64,000 nucleotides of DNA from a virus. The translations under genes and the position numbers were made by a program. The notes under the pieces were generated by a model, which was given only the letters and a program-made list of their open reading frames with translations, ran no database searches and was not told the DNA's origin. Location of the stretch: the IMG/VR virus record IMGVR_UViG_3300020171_000001, positions 1 to 64,000 of that record, one strand, 5' to 3'. Shown in pieces: positions 40,797 to 49,484 of this stretch; positions within the stretch are counted from its first letter, which is position 1; every line of letters begins with the position of its first letter.

Positions 40797-42614
40797 ATGA
40801 GAACGAGCGTAAAGCCCATCATCGGAATCGACCTGGGGACCACGCACACGGTCATGGCCTGCGTGGACGAGCTGGAAGGGCCCGCGCGGGTCGTGGCGAT
40901 TCCGCAGGTGACGGGGCCCGGAGTCGTGGAGTCCCGGGACGTACTGCCCTCCTTCATCTACCTGGCGGCTGGACCCGAGCTGCCGCCCGGGGCCCTGCGC
41001 CTGCCGTGGTCGGAAAGCGGTCGTGACTACGTCGTGGGTGAACTGGCCCGGTCGCAGGGCTCTGCGGTGCCAACCCGTCTGGTAGCGTCAGCCAAGTCGT
41101 GGCTGTGCCACCCAGGTGTGGACCGCACGGCGCCTGTGCTGCCGTGGCGGGCCCCGGCAGACGTGGCAGGCATCTCTCCCTTGGACGCCACCACGCGCAT
41201 CCTGGAGCACCTCCGAAGCGCCTGGGGCCATGCCCACGGGCACGGGCACGTCGCTGCGGGGGCCGCGCTGGGTGCGTCGGGTTCGCTCTTGAGCGATCTG
41301 GACGTGTTCTTGACTGTGCCGGCGTCCTTCGACGCGGTGGCTCGAGAGATGACCATGACCGCGGCCCACCGGGCAGGTCTGGAACGGGTCACCCTGCTGG
41401 AAGAGCCCCAGGCCGCTTTCTATGCTTGGCTCGCCGCAACCGGGGAGACATGGCGGGACCTACTGAAGGTCGGGGACGTGGCGCTGGTGTGCGACGTGGG
41501 TGGGGGAACCACTGACTTCTCCCTCATCGAAGTGGCGAGCCGGGGCGGGGACCTCGCTCTGGAACGCGTGGCGGTAGGCGACCACCTGATGCTGGGCGGC
41601 GACAACATGGACCTAGCCCTGGCGCACGTCCTGGCGGCTCGCCTCGGGGGCGGCTTGGACGCTTGGCAAGCCCGTTCCCTGTGGATCGTGGCTCGGGATG
41701 CCAAGGAGCAGCTCCTGGCAGATCCAGAGCGTCTGTCGGCGCCGGTGACCGTGCTGGGACGCGGATCCCGTGTCGTGGGCAAAGCAGTGACCACTGAGCT
41801 CACGCAGGCCGATGTGCAGCAGGTGATCCTGGACGGTTTCTTCCCACGGTGCACTGCAGATGCCCGGCCGGTCGTGGGCCGGCGCTCCGGTATTCAGGAG
41901 GCGGGGCTGCCCTACGCCTCGGACCCGGCGGTTACGCGGCACCTCGCCCGGTTCGTGGGGGACCATGGCAAGATGCCTACAGCCATCCTGTTCAACGGGG
42001 GCGTGATGAAGGCCGCAGCGCTTCGCCAACGGATCGCTGAGGTGCTGGAAAGCTGGATGCCCGACTCAGGGACTCTCCGAGTCCTCGAGAGCGTGAGCCT
42101 GGACTTGGCCGTGGCGCAGGGCGCTGCAGTCTACGGCCGGGTGCGCCAGAGCGGCAAGGGCGTTCGGATTCGGGGCGGGACGGCTCGGTCGTACTACCTC
42201 GGCATCGAGGGCGCCATGCCAGCGATCCCAGGCCTCCCGCCGCCGCTCAAGGCCCTGTGCGTGGTGCCCTTCGGCATGGAGGAAGGCACCGAGGCCGATG
42301 TGCCGGGGCCCGAGCTGGCCCTGGTGGTGGGCGAACCGGCCGAGTTCCGATTTCTGTCCTCCACGGTGCGCAAAGACGATGGACTGGGCGCTCTGTTGGA
42401 AACCTGGTCTTCGCAGGAAATCAAGGAGCTGGCACCCGTCAGGGCCGCGATGGAGGGCCCGGGCAGCGCCACGGTCCTGGTCACACTGCATGCCCGGGTC
42501 ACCGAGGTAGGCACCCTGGAGCTCGAGCTGCGCTCGCTGCAGGATGACCATGTCTGGAAGCTGGAATACTCAGTGCGGGAGCAGCAGGACACGGCTCCGC
42601 CCATTGGCTCGTAG
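40797..42614 (+). CDS. Hsp70/DnaK-like ATPase
   Basis: 605 aa. Actin-like ATPase motifs: IGIDLGTTHT at residues 8-17 (phosphate 1), EEPQAAFYAW, CDVGGGTTDFSLIE (phosphate 2), GGDNMDLALAHVLA, ILFNGGVMKA and a late VAQGAAVYG (adenosine). A divergent beta-rich region follows instead of a canonical substrate domain and EEVD-type tail, so this belongs to the large uncharacterised Hsp70-family group. No DnaJ or GrpE lies near. ATG 40797 starts close to the family N terminus; the ribosome site is weak and leaderless initiation possible. Confidence 0.9.
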   Translation: MRTSVKPIIGIDLGTTHTVMACVDELEGPARVVAIPQVTGPGVVESRDVLPSFIYLAAGPELPPGALRLPWSESGRDYVVGELARSQGSAVPTRLVASAKSWLCHPGVDRTAPVLPWRAPADVAGISPLDATTRILEHLRSAWGHAHGHGHVAAGAALGASGSLLSDLDVFLTVPASFDAVAREMTMTAAHRAGLERVTLLEEPQAAFYAWLAATGETWRDLLKVGDVALVCDVGGGTTDFSLIEVASRGGDLALERVAVGDHLMLGGDNMDLALAHVLAARLGGGLDAWQARSLWIVARDAKEQLLADPERLSAPVTVLGRGSRVVGKAVTTELTQADVQQVILDGFFPRCTADARPVVGRRSGIQEAGLPYASDPAVTRHLARFVGDHGKMPTAILFNGGVMKAAALRQRIAEVLESWMPDSGTLRVLESVSLDLAVAQGAAVYGRVRQSGKGVRIRGGTARSYYLGIEGAMPAIPGLPPPLKALCVVPFGMEEGTEADVPGPELALVVGEPAEFRFLSSTVRKDDGLGALLETWSSQEIKELAPVRAAMEGPGSATVLVTLHARVTEVGTLELELRSLQDDHVWKLEYSVREQQDTAPPIGS

Positions 42615-42684
42615 CGTAGAAAGCGCTGGGAGCCACTGCCAGCTAGTATCCGGCGATCAGAGCCGGGTGTCCAGAGTAATCTGC

Positions 42685-42738
42685 TTGACGCCGAAGACCG
42701 CCGCCGGGTAGGGTTTCCCTGGCATGTCAGGCATGTCA
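42685..42738 (+). promoter_or_regulatory. Promoter-like site with 9-bp direct repeats
   Basis: TTGACG (42685-42690), 18-nt spacer, weak -10 TAGGGT. GCATGTCAGGCATGTCA (42722-42738) follows and is the exact reverse complement of the operator at 33176. Confidence 0.6.
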
Positions 42739-42791
42739 GGCCACGGGCCACGGGCCAAATGCCTGGCGTTCAATCCAGCGAGAAAAGGGGC

Positions 42792-42845
42792 TTGACAAGG
42801 GCCTGCGGAGGATGTACAAACTCCTGTATGTCATGCATGTCATGG
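42792..42845 (+). promoter_or_regulatory. Promoter with ATGTCATG repeats
   Basis: TTGACA (42792-42797), 17-nt spacer, TACAAA (42815-42820), then ATGTCATGC and ATGTCATGG in tandem (42828-42845), again with 9-bp spacing. Confidence 0.65.
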
Positions 42846-42874
42846 AACAGCAAAAAGCAAAGCGGAGGTCGACG

Positions 42875-43384
42875 ATGAGCCGGGGTCAGAAGCGCGCATT
42901 TCAACGCCGCGTTGCAGAGCATGCCAAGCGCTTGCTCAAGAGCACCGTCTCTGGGGAGTTTCGGGGGGCCCTGGACGGCGCCGACCAGAGGTATCTCAGC
43001 CAGTGCATGTTCGCGGATGCCGAGGGCGGCCTGGGCATTCTGCTCACTCGGGACTGCGTGGGGGGCCAGCGGTTCTTGCATCTGTGCATCTCTCCTGTTC
43101 CTGGGGAGACCACGGTGATCGACAGGGACGCCGAGCGCGCGTGGCTGATGGCCGTGTTCGGAGACAACCTGGATCGCGTCTGGGGCGAACATGCTCGAAG
43201 CACCCCGGGGCAGCACCGAGGCATGAGGCACTGGCGTCTCCCCTGCGATGAAACCGCGGACTGGAATGCGACGGAGTTGGACGCTGCAGTGGCTACTGAG
43301 TTCCGGAGGCGCAGGGCTCGCCCGGCCCTGGAAATTCTCGCAGTGGTCGACCAGGCCCGTGATGGCAGAGCAAGTCCATCATAG
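42875..43384 (+). CDS. Hypothetical protein
   Basis: 169 aa; GGAGG 6 nt before ATG. Basic N terminus (RGQKRAFQRRVAEHAKRLLK), middle with GGLGILLTRDC. No family recognised. Confidence 0.8.
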   Translation: MSRGQKRAFQRRVAEHAKRLLKSTVSGEFRGALDGADQRYLSQCMFADAEGGLGILLTRDCVGGQRFLHLCISPVPGETTVIDRDAERAWLMAVFGDNLDRVWGEHARSTPGQHRGMRHWRLPCDETADWNATELDAAVATEFRRRRARPALEILAVVDQARDGRASPS

Positions 43385-43420
43385 TTCTTGTTTCTCGTGG
43401 GCCCGGAGTCCGCGAGGTCC

Positions 43421-43456
43421 CACGGAGTTCCACGGAGTTCCACGGAGTTCCACGGA
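43421..43456 (+). repeat. 10-bp repeats carrying multiple ribosome-site-like GGAG
   Basis: CACGGAGTTC three times plus CACGGAGG, ending 9 nt before the ATG at 43465. Each unit has a GGAG; only the last is at ribosome-site distance. Possible translational control or phase variation by repeat number. Confidence 0.6.
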
Positions 43457-43464
43457 GGCGGGCA

Positions 43465-44139
43465 ATGCGAGTACCTGACGATAGCGTGCGCCGATCCACG
43501 TTTGCGTTCCTCCGGGAGCATGCATTCGCTGGTCTACTGCAGGCAGTACAGCGCATACGAGACGATGTCCCTGGGGCTCTCCAGAACCCCGGGGTGGACC
43601 TGGACCTGATCGATTTCCATCGGTGCTACGTGGAGCGACGGCAGGCCGTGATTGACGCGCTGAACCGAGACCTAGCGGCTGAAGACGCTGTGTTTGCGCT
43701 GCTGCTCCACGAGTGGCTCGTCCCGCAGTCTCGGGGGGACACCGTGGACGCAGTGGGTCTTGACGCGCGTCTAGCTCTGCTAGCCTGCGAAGGCCTACGT
43801 GGGTCGAAGCAGACGAGCTCCGTAGTTGCGCCCGAGGCGGCACCGATGACAGCGAGATCTGCGGCAAAGCCCGCGGGCTCGCCTGGGGCCCGGTCCCAGG
43901 CCACGGCGGACTCGGGTGCATACTCGGAGGGCGACTGGGAAGAGGCTCTGGGCGCCATTGAGGAGGCCCTCGGCCTTCTGGACGATCTGCCTGAGCGCGC
44001 TGCCGGGTTCCGCGTGGGTGTGGAGGAGAAGTTGACTAGCATCGCAGAGTGGATCGTGGACAACGAGCATGTGACCGGGGCCCAATGCGATGCCATCAGC
44101 AACATGCTGAGGGGGGTCAACAAGTGGCTGCACCGATAG
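43465..44139 (+). CDS. Hypothetical protein with disordered linker
   Basis: 224 aa. Helical N-terminal domain (LLQAVQRIRDDVPGAL), an Ala/Ser/Pro-rich linker (KPAGSPGARSQA) and a helical C-terminal domain (EEALGAIEEALGLLDDL). No family. Confidence 0.78.
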   Translation: MRVPDDSVRRSTFAFLREHAFAGLLQAVQRIRDDVPGALQNPGVDLDLIDFHRCYVERRQAVIDALNRDLAAEDAVFALLLHEWLVPQSRGDTVDAVGLDARLALLACEGLRGSKQTSSVVAPEAAPMTARSAAKPAGSPGARSQATADSGAYSEGDWEEALGAIEEALGLLDDLPERAAGFRVGVEEKLTSIAEWIVDNEHVTGAQCDAISNMLRGVNKWLHR

Positions 44140-44747
44140 CAACAGAAGCGCAAAGACTGCTGCAAGACCTGAAAGAGCGCGCACTTGCAGCCTTCTGCGA
44201 GCACCGAGTCACGCAGGTTGGTCCGGGGCACTGGGTCTTCCGGCGGCTTGGCACAGGCGCATTCTACGTGGAAGTTGTGGCCCTGACAGGATGCGGGCAC
44301 CTGCTTGTCGCCGGCGACATCGACACGTGCGCATTCAGTACCTTCTCGCGGCCCCGGGAGGCAACTGACGAGGATCTGGCGTTGGCCATGCTCCGGTGGA
44401 TCGGCGGGCAGACTTCTCCGTCAGGATACGTGGAGGAGAAGGCCCGGATCGGCCTGACAGACCGTGGCCAGCTCGCCCAGGTCTACGAGTCGGAAGTGGC
44501 CCGCGAGGAGATCCAGGGGCTTCTACGCGAGGAAGACGACGAGGACCGCCGCGGGGTCTTCGCCGAGGCTCTGCACTACACCGATGAGCGCCAGCCGCTC
44601 CTGACGTTTCTGTACGAAGCGACGGGGGACGCTGAGCTGGTTTCTGACCTTGGCATGGTCACCAGCCCGCGCGTGATTTGGGCATGGGCGGCGGTGCGCC
44701 AGCTCATGCTGGCACTGGTAGAGGTTGAGGCTGAGGCTGGGACGTAG
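44124..44747 (+). CDS. Hypothetical protein
   Basis: 207 aa from GTG 44124 (GGGGGG 7 nt upstream; overlaps the previous gene by 16 nt). AFCEHRVTQVGPGHWVFRR and FYEVVALTGCGHLLVAGD-type N-terminal beta domain, then an acidic helical half. No family. Confidence 0.7.
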   Translation: MAAPIATEAQRLLQDLKERALAAFCEHRVTQVGPGHWVFRRLGTGAFYVEVVALTGCGHLLVAGDIDTCAFSTFSRPREATDEDLALAMLRWIGGQTSPSGYVEEKARIGLTDRGQLAQVYESEVAREEIQGLLREEDDEDRRGVFAEALHYTDERQPLLTFLYEATGDAELVSDLGMVTSPRVIWAWAAVRQLMLALVEVEAEAGT

Positions 44748-44801
44748 AATCTAGCAGAGGGCTTATTCAGCCCTTGACAAGGCCCTTTTGCAGGAGATAT
44801 C

Positions 44802-45029
44802 ATGGCATCCAGGAGCAAGAAGAAAGGCGGGGAAGAGAAGACCGGTGGGACTGCACCCAAGGCTCGAAGTCATCGGGTGCCCAACGTAGTACGGAACACG
44901 AAGGTGAACCTGCTCGACCGGCACATCCAATGGCTGGAGGGCCAAGCGCAGGAACGCGGCTGCTCGCGGTCGCAGGTCCTGCGGGACCTGATCGACAGGC
45001 TAATGAACTGCGCGTGGGACACGCCATGA
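44802..45029 (+). CDS. RHH-like DNA-binding protein
   Basis: 75 aa. Basic Lys-rich N terminus, then VNLLDRHIQWLEGQAQERG and SRSQVLRDLIDRLMN, the strand-helix-helix of CopG-type regulators. GGAG 6 nt before ATG. Confidence 0.78.
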   Translation: MASRSKKKGGEEKTGGTAPKARSHRVPNVVRNTKVNLLDRHIQWLEGQAQERGCSRSQVLRDLIDRLMNCAWDTP

Positions 45030-45283
45030 CGCTCATCGGCAATTGCATCCTGCGGTACCTGGCTGGCGGCAAGCCGCGGGACCTCAAGGCCATTGCGAAT
45101 ACCTGCCGCTGCCGCGCGGAGGACGCTGCGGTAGAACTGACCGGCTTTCAAGCGCGTGAACTGGTGTCGCGTGTCGGACGCGGGTACGTCTTGACCCCTA
45201 TGGGGCTGGCCGTCGCCAATCGCTTGAAGCCCTGCGTGGCAACTGAAACGCGGGGAGACAATGGGGAGCTCGTGCCATGTTGA
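45026..45283 (+). CDS. Small HTH-like protein
   Basis: 85 aa, ATGA-coupled to the RHH gene. LKAIANTCRCRAEDAAVEL and LVSRVGRGYVLTPMGLAV resemble a winged-helix fold (helix-helix-wing). Possibly a co-regulator. Confidence 0.68.
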   Translation: MTLIGNCILRYLAGGKPRDLKAIANTCRCRAEDAAVELTGFQARELVSRVGRGYVLTPMGLAVANRLKPCVATETRGDNGELVPC

Positions 45284-45930
45284 CCAAATCTAAATCGGTC
45301 GAATCAGCCAAATCAGTGGGCTCAGTGGGCCCGACGATCCGGGATTGCCACGACCTGATTCACCAACGAGACGTGTTGCGCCAGGGCAAACTGTCCATTG
45401 CTGCGTTCGCTACGGGGTACTCGGATGCTACGGCGCCCACGGATTCAGACACGACGGTCTTCGGGTGCTGGGTCCGGGTAGGCAGCACACGGGCTATCTT
45501 GGCTGCGCCGTGCAAGTCAAATAGCCGTTGGACGGCTGTAACGGACGCAGAGCTCTGCGGGGTCTACGGCGCTGTCTACATGGCCATGTCCTTGCTCGAG
45601 GAGTACCCGGGCTTGCCCAGGGCGCAGAACTTGGTGGTCGAAACCGGCTCGCTGGCGGTCCGCAACTGGTTCCAGGGTCGCGGTCTGAAGGGTACTGACT
45701 CCTACGTGCTCGAGCGCGTGTACTGGAGTTTGCGCTGGCCCCTTGAAGCCCATGGGATCAAGGTCGTGGTCAAGTGGGCCAAAGGTCATCAGTCTCCCGG
45801 TACAGGCACCGAGGCCTATCTCAGCAACCGGGTAGACGTACTGGCCAAGGAAGTCTGGCGCACGGGCCAAGAGCGCCGGTGGGTTGGCCACGGCGCGAGG
45901 CCAGGACCCGCTCGATCCGCGAGTGCATGA
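45277..45930 (+). CDS. RNase H-like nuclease
   Basis: 217 aa. RNase HI layout: YSDAT (first Asp), TDAELCGVYGAVYMAM (Glu in the first helix), VVETGS in place of the usual TDS, and WAKGHQSPG...SNRVDVLAKE (HQ then last Asp). The third acidic residue is Glu instead of Asp. The N-terminal 35 residues are unrelated. May remove RNA primers or act on RNA-DNA hybrids. Confidence 0.82.
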   Translation: MLTKSKSVESAKSVGSVGPTIRDCHDLIHQRDVLRQGKLSIAAFATGYSDATAPTDSDTTVFGCWVRVGSTRAILAAPCKSNSRWTAVTDAELCGVYGAVYMAMSLLEEYPGLPRAQNLVVETGSLAVRNWFQGRGLKGTDSYVLERVYWSLRWPLEAHGIKVVVKWAKGHQSPGTGTEAYLSNRVDVLAKEVWRTGQERRWVGHGARPGPARSASA

Positions 45931-46478
45931 TGGCGCAACGGAGCTTCCAGATCCCCGAGCTTGTTACCCGCGTGAGACGAGCAGGCTTGAGCCCGAACCA
46001 GGTCCTGGCCTTTGGGTCGAACCACGCGGGGTTTCACGGAGCTGGAATAGCCGGACTGGCGTTTCGCGGTACGCCAGAGAACACGTGGCGTTGCGACTCT
46101 GCGTTTCTGCGCGCCATGCGGGCTCAGCCTGGGTCTCCGGACCGCGTTGGTTTGCGAGCCGTATACGGTGTGGGCAGAGGACCGCAGCAGGGCCGCGAAG
46201 GGCTGGGCTATGCCATCGAGACCGTGCGCCGCCCTGGGGCTCGTTGCTCCGTGCCCCTGAGTGAGATTCGCGAGCAAGTCATGGGCCTCGTGCGGTGGGC
46301 TGCTGAGCATGCAGATCTCGAGGTCTTTTGCTGTGTCTCCGGTGCCGGGTACAACGGGTGGAGCACATGCGAAGTACGCAACGGAGTCTACTCCGGTGTT
46401 GATTTTCCGGAGAACATTTGCATCCCGGCAGACATGGCGATGACGCCAACAGGTCTCACAGAGAGCGAATGCTGCTAG
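45927..46478 (+). CDS. Macrodomain-like phage protein (FGSN...HGAG family)
   Basis: 183 aa. LAFGSNHAGFHGAGIAG, AVYGVGRGPQQGREGLGYAIET, PLSEIREQV and DLEVFCCVSGAGYNG follow a conserved family often found in phages, related in pattern to macrodomains (ADP-ribose binding). An ADP-ribose/NAD+-linked role, including counter-defence, is conceivable but unproven. ATG overlaps the RNase H stop. Confidence 0.72.
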   Translation: MMAQRSFQIPELVTRVRRAGLSPNQVLAFGSNHAGFHGAGIAGLAFRGTPENTWRCDSAFLRAMRAQPGSPDRVGLRAVYGVGRGPQQGREGLGYAIETVRRPGARCSVPLSEIREQVMGLVRWAAEHADLEVFCCVSGAGYNGWSTCEVRNGVYSGVDFPENICIPADMAMTPTGLTESECC

Positions 46479-46552
46479 CGGCTTTGCTGGCTGCCAAGGG
46501 TGATAGGGCCGACGTTCAACTGCCCGGCGTCCACGGGCAAAGGGTGTGAAAA

Positions 46553-47242
46553 ATGTCTCGTGCTCTGACTGGTATGCTCTTGCTGTGCAGTTCCCTGCTG
46601 TGCTCCTGCGACCGCGGGGCATCTGCAGCGGTGCCCGATGTGGTCCGCGCGCACCGTTTTGAACTGGTTGATAACGCAGGGAAGGTGCACGCAAAACTAG
46701 AAATGGGGCCAGGCGGAGAGGGTGCGGTGCTCGCGCTGTTTGATGCAGCGGGGGGGAGGCGCGCGGGGGTGGAAGTGCACGCCAACGGTGCTTCTCAGCT
46801 CACGCTGTACGATGCTGCTGGGAAGGCGCGGGGCGGACTGGGCGTTGACGCTAACGGTACGCCAGGGCTCACACTGCAAGACGCGGCAGGAAAGGCCCAC
46901 GTGGCTATAGGCGTCACTGAACGCGGCACCCCGGGGCTCTCGCTGTACGACACAACGGGGTCAATGCGCGCGTTCGTCCTCCCGACAGGGCTTGTCCTAA
47001 ACGATGCAGCGGGGAAGGCCCTCGCGGGGGTAGTCCTGCGCGAAAACGGCACTCCAGGGTTCATGCTCTACGACGAAGCAGGAACAGCCCGCGCGGGTCT
47101 GGCCGGGGCCGCAGATGGCAGCGGAGGGCTCGTGCTGTTGGACGCGAGGGGAACGACTCGCGCGTTTTTAAGTGTGACGGATGGCGCTTCGGGGCTCACG
47201 TTGTGGGATGCAACGGGCAAGGTAACACGCTCGTTACCTTGA
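46553..47242 (+). CDS. Repeat lipoprotein
   Basis: 229 aa. Signal with lipobox LLCSC; then seven to eight ~23-residue repeats of the form L-x-LYDAAGKARxGLxVxxNGTPG, probably a beta-helix or beta-solenoid on the cell surface. Likely alters or shields the envelope; exact role unknown. Confidence 0.85.
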   Translation: MSRALTGMLLLCSSLLCSCDRGASAAVPDVVRAHRFELVDNAGKVHAKLEMGPGGEGAVLALFDAAGGRRAGVEVHANGASQLTLYDAAGKARGGLGVDANGTPGLTLQDAAGKAHVAIGVTERGTPGLSLYDTTGSMRAFVLPTGLVLNDAAGKALAGVVLRENGTPGFMLYDEAGTARAGLAGAADGSGGLVLLDARGTTRAFLSVTDGASGLTLWDATGKVTRSLP

Positions 47243-47279
47243 CGCAGGAATGCACGATGGGCAACTCGGACACAGGCAA

Positions 47280-47804
47280 ATGAGCAGGCCTGCGGGGCAC
47301 TGCCGGTTCATTGCTGCGGTCTGCACTGTCTGCGGCCGCGAGCACTTGGCGAAGTCGAAGTCCAAACTCCGTTGCGATGCGTGCACAGCAGTACGTGAGC
47401 AGGGCCGCATTCGGCCGGGGGCCAGGCGACGGGCAAGTTCCCGACGCGCGGACATTATCAAGGGTATCGAAGCAGGCACCACGCGCGCTGGTGCCCTCGC
47501 GGCACAATTGCGCAGGACGCCGCAGTCAATTGGACTAATGCTGCGCTTCATGGCCCTCGACGGGCTGGTAACGCAGACTGAGTCTGGCGCGTGGGCGCTG
47601 GTGACAACGAAGCCGGTTCCGCGAGCAGGGCCTGTTCTACCCGCTGATAGCGCTCCGATGCGGGGCCGAGCAGGGGCTGTGCAGCGGCGCAACGAGGTCT
47701 GCCCAGCGTTCTCTGCATGCGGTGCATATGCTTGCCGTGTCAGGTGGCCTGCGTGGCACTGCGCTGATTGCCCACGTGCGGGCGAGGGGGCAGGGCAGCG
47801 ATGA
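47280..47804 (+). CDS. Zinc-ribbon/HTH hypothetical protein
   Basis: 174 aa (start uncertain; ATG 47250 also possible). CTVCGREH...CDACTAV zinc ribbon at 17-40, then basic residues and an HTH-like RAGALAAQLRRTPQSIGLML. The last 45 residues contain five Cys (CPAFSACGAYAC) and may be real or read-through. First gene of the second rightward run. Confidence 0.65.
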   Translation: MSRPAGHCRFIAAVCTVCGREHLAKSKSKLRCDACTAVREQGRIRPGARRRASSRRADIIKGIEAGTTRAGALAAQLRRTPQSIGLMLRFMALDGLVTQTESGAWALVTTKPVPRAGPVLPADSAPMRGRAGAVQRRNEVCPAFSACGAYACRVRWPAWHCADCPRAGEGAGQR

Positions 47805-47835
47805 CCGCCATTTACGCGACGCTGAGGAGGTCGTG

Positions 47836-48057
47836 ATGAGCGCATGTGAGAGATGCTGGGCCGAAGCCGGGGGCAACGCAGGCGAGTACCGGCGGCTGTT
47901 GTCGCTTCGCTCCTGCACACCTGAGCAGCAGGCGGGGCCAGACGCGGGGCTGTGCCTGCATTGTGGCCGGAGAACTCGGCACCAACACACCGGCGAGTGC
48001 ATGGTCCATGGCTGCGACGAGCGCCGGATGATGCTCAACGAGGAGCCAAGACGATGA
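47836..48057 (+). CDS. Small CxxC phage protein
   Basis: 73 aa; GAGGAGG ahead of the ATG. CERCWAEAGG, CTPEQQAGPDAGLC and CGRRTRHQHTGEC make a Cys/His-rich metal-binding protein of a type I associate with phage genomes. Confidence 0.78.
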   Translation: MSACERCWAEAGGNAGEYRRLLSLRSCTPEQQAGPDAGLCLHCGRRTRHQHTGECMVHGCDERRMMLNEEPRR

Positions 48058-48413
48058 CCACCAAGCGCAAGCCGACCAAAGATTTCCCGCCCATCGGGTG
48101 GCGTGGCCTGAAACGTCACGGCAAGGGCGCGTGGCGAGAGACAAGACGGCATGATGACACCTCCTGGAGCGTGGGGCATGGGTGGCCGTGCGGTGGAATG
48201 CCATCTGAGGTCGCACCTCTCCCGGGCGAGACATGGCCAGGCGAGGATGCGCCCGAGCAAGAGATCGAGCGGCTGCGCAATGCCATGACGGCTGCGCTTG
48301 CCATCTTCGAGGACCGGGAGCGGTTCATGGTGATGGGGCCGCTCGGGACACTGCAAGCGACGCGGATTTTACGGGCGGCGCTGGAGACGGCCCGACACGG
48401 GAGCGACCGATGA
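48054..48413 (+). CDS. Hypothetical protein
   Basis: 119 aa, ATGA overlap. Lys-rich start, Trp/Gly-rich middle, C-terminal helix (EIERLRNAMTAALAIF). No family. Confidence 0.75.
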   Translation: MTTKRKPTKDFPPIGWRGLKRHGKGAWRETRRHDDTSWSVGHGWPCGGMPSEVAPLPGETWPGEDAPEQEIERLRNAMTAALAIFEDRERFMVMGPLGTLQATRILRAALETARHGSDR

Positions 48414-48592
48414 CGACGAAAAACCTTGAGACGATCTTGGCCCGAACGCTACTGGCGTTGCAAGGATACCGGCGCGGCGATCATGGCGACTGGCATGACC
48501 CGGCGCATGCGGCGGCCGTGCGCGCGAGCCTGGACGCCACGAGGGCGCTAGCCGCGTGGCGGCAGACCCCGAAAGTGGACAAAAGGCGATGA
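48410..48592 (+). CDS. Small helical protein, paralogue of 50078-50284
   Basis: 60 aa, ATGA overlap. HAAAVRASLDATRALAAWRQTP matches HAAAMRASMDLYHALAQWRQTS of the gene at 50078. Function unknown. Confidence 0.75.
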   Translation: MTTKNLETILARTLLALQGYRRGDHGDWHDPAHAAAVRASLDATRALAAWRQTPKVDKRR

Positions 48593-48834
48593 CCGCCGTG
48601 TATGCGATAGACCCCGGCCCGGTGCAGAGCGCCTATGTGCTGATGGTCGAGCGCGAGATCGACGACCACGGCATTGTGGAGAACGTCGAATTGCTGGAGC
48701 GCATCTGGCGCCGCGATGCGCCGCAGACGTTGGCCATCGAGATGATCGCCAGCTACGGGATGCCCGTCGGTCGTGAGGTGTTCGAGACGTGCACGTTTTT
48801 CATTTCAACAGTTGGCTTTGCGGCGCCCATGTGA
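48589..48834 (+). pseudogene. RuvC-like resolvase, N-terminal half only
   Basis: 81 codons. AIDPGPVQSAYVLM (first catalytic Asp) and LAIEMIASYGMPVGREVFET match the first half of the complete RuvC-like gene at 49465, but the frame stops right after, where the HNH cassette begins. Probably non-functional. Confidence 0.75.
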
Positions 48835-48947
48835 ATATGATGTTTTTGCGTGTGGCTATACCTGTAACCCGTTATGTCTCCTCTCCGGCGGTGACCCTCC
48901 TGGGCCACACGCAACCGCCGGTTGAGGGGGCATCATCGGCGGATGTC

Positions 48948-49484
48948 ATGGAAACAAAAGTATGTTCAAGATGTAGGACGCCAAAAGCAATATCATTTTT
49001 TAGTAAGCACTCCCGTGGAACATTTGGCGTACAAGCATACTGCAAAGAATGTGTACACAGCCACTATCTTGAACACAAAGAGGATGTTTTTGCGCGTGCG
49101 CGCAGGCGCAGATCAGCCGAGTCCGGGAGAGAGCAAGAACGCAAGTGGCAGCGTGATAGAAGAACAAACTTCCCTATTAAGCGAATGATCCAAGAGGCAT
49201 CTGTACGTGCGCGAAAACGTGGATTTGATTTTAATTTAACTGAAGATGATTTAACAATGCCTGAATTTTGTCCAGTTCTTGGAATAAGGCTTGAGCGCAA
49301 GGGTTTTCCAAGAGCTGATTCCAGTCCATCTATTGATCGGATTGATTCACACAGGGGGTACATAAAGGGGAATGTTATTATTATAAGTTGGCGGGCGAAT
49401 AGAATTAAAAGCGATGCAACGCTTGAAGAATTGGAACTTATCGCGGCGTTCTATAGGAAAATTCATGAGAATTCTTGCAGTTGA
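48948..49484 (+). CDS. HNH-like homing endonuclease
   Basis: 178 aa; lower GC and different codon use from its neighbours. CSRCRTPKAISFFSKHSRG and CKEC form a zinc knuckle; CPVLGIRLE, SPSIDRIDSHRGYIKGNV and SWRANRIKSDAT are the His-Me-finger-like core of this phage endonuclease family. It lies between the broken and complete RuvC-like copies, as expected of a homing nuclease that targets that gene. The start has only a weak ribosome site. Confidence 0.82.
   Translation: METKVCSRCRTPKAISFFSKHSRGTFGVQAYCKECVHSHYLEHKEDVFARARRRRSAESGREQERKWQRDRRTNFPIKRMIQEASVRARKRGFDFNLTEDDLTMPEFCPVLGIRLERKGFPRADSSPSIDRIDSHRGYIKGNVIIISWRANRIKSDATLEELELIAAFYRKIHENSCS

Noticed and set aside
44774-44802. Promoter TTGACA at 44774
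   Set aside because: The -10 position falls in the ribosome site/start codon of the gene at 44802; spacing unsuitable.
47802-47837. 11-codon ORF (MTAIYATLRR) resembling the start of the RuvC-like fragment
   Set aside because: Too short to judge; similarity to the 48589 start may be a duplication remnant but could be chance.
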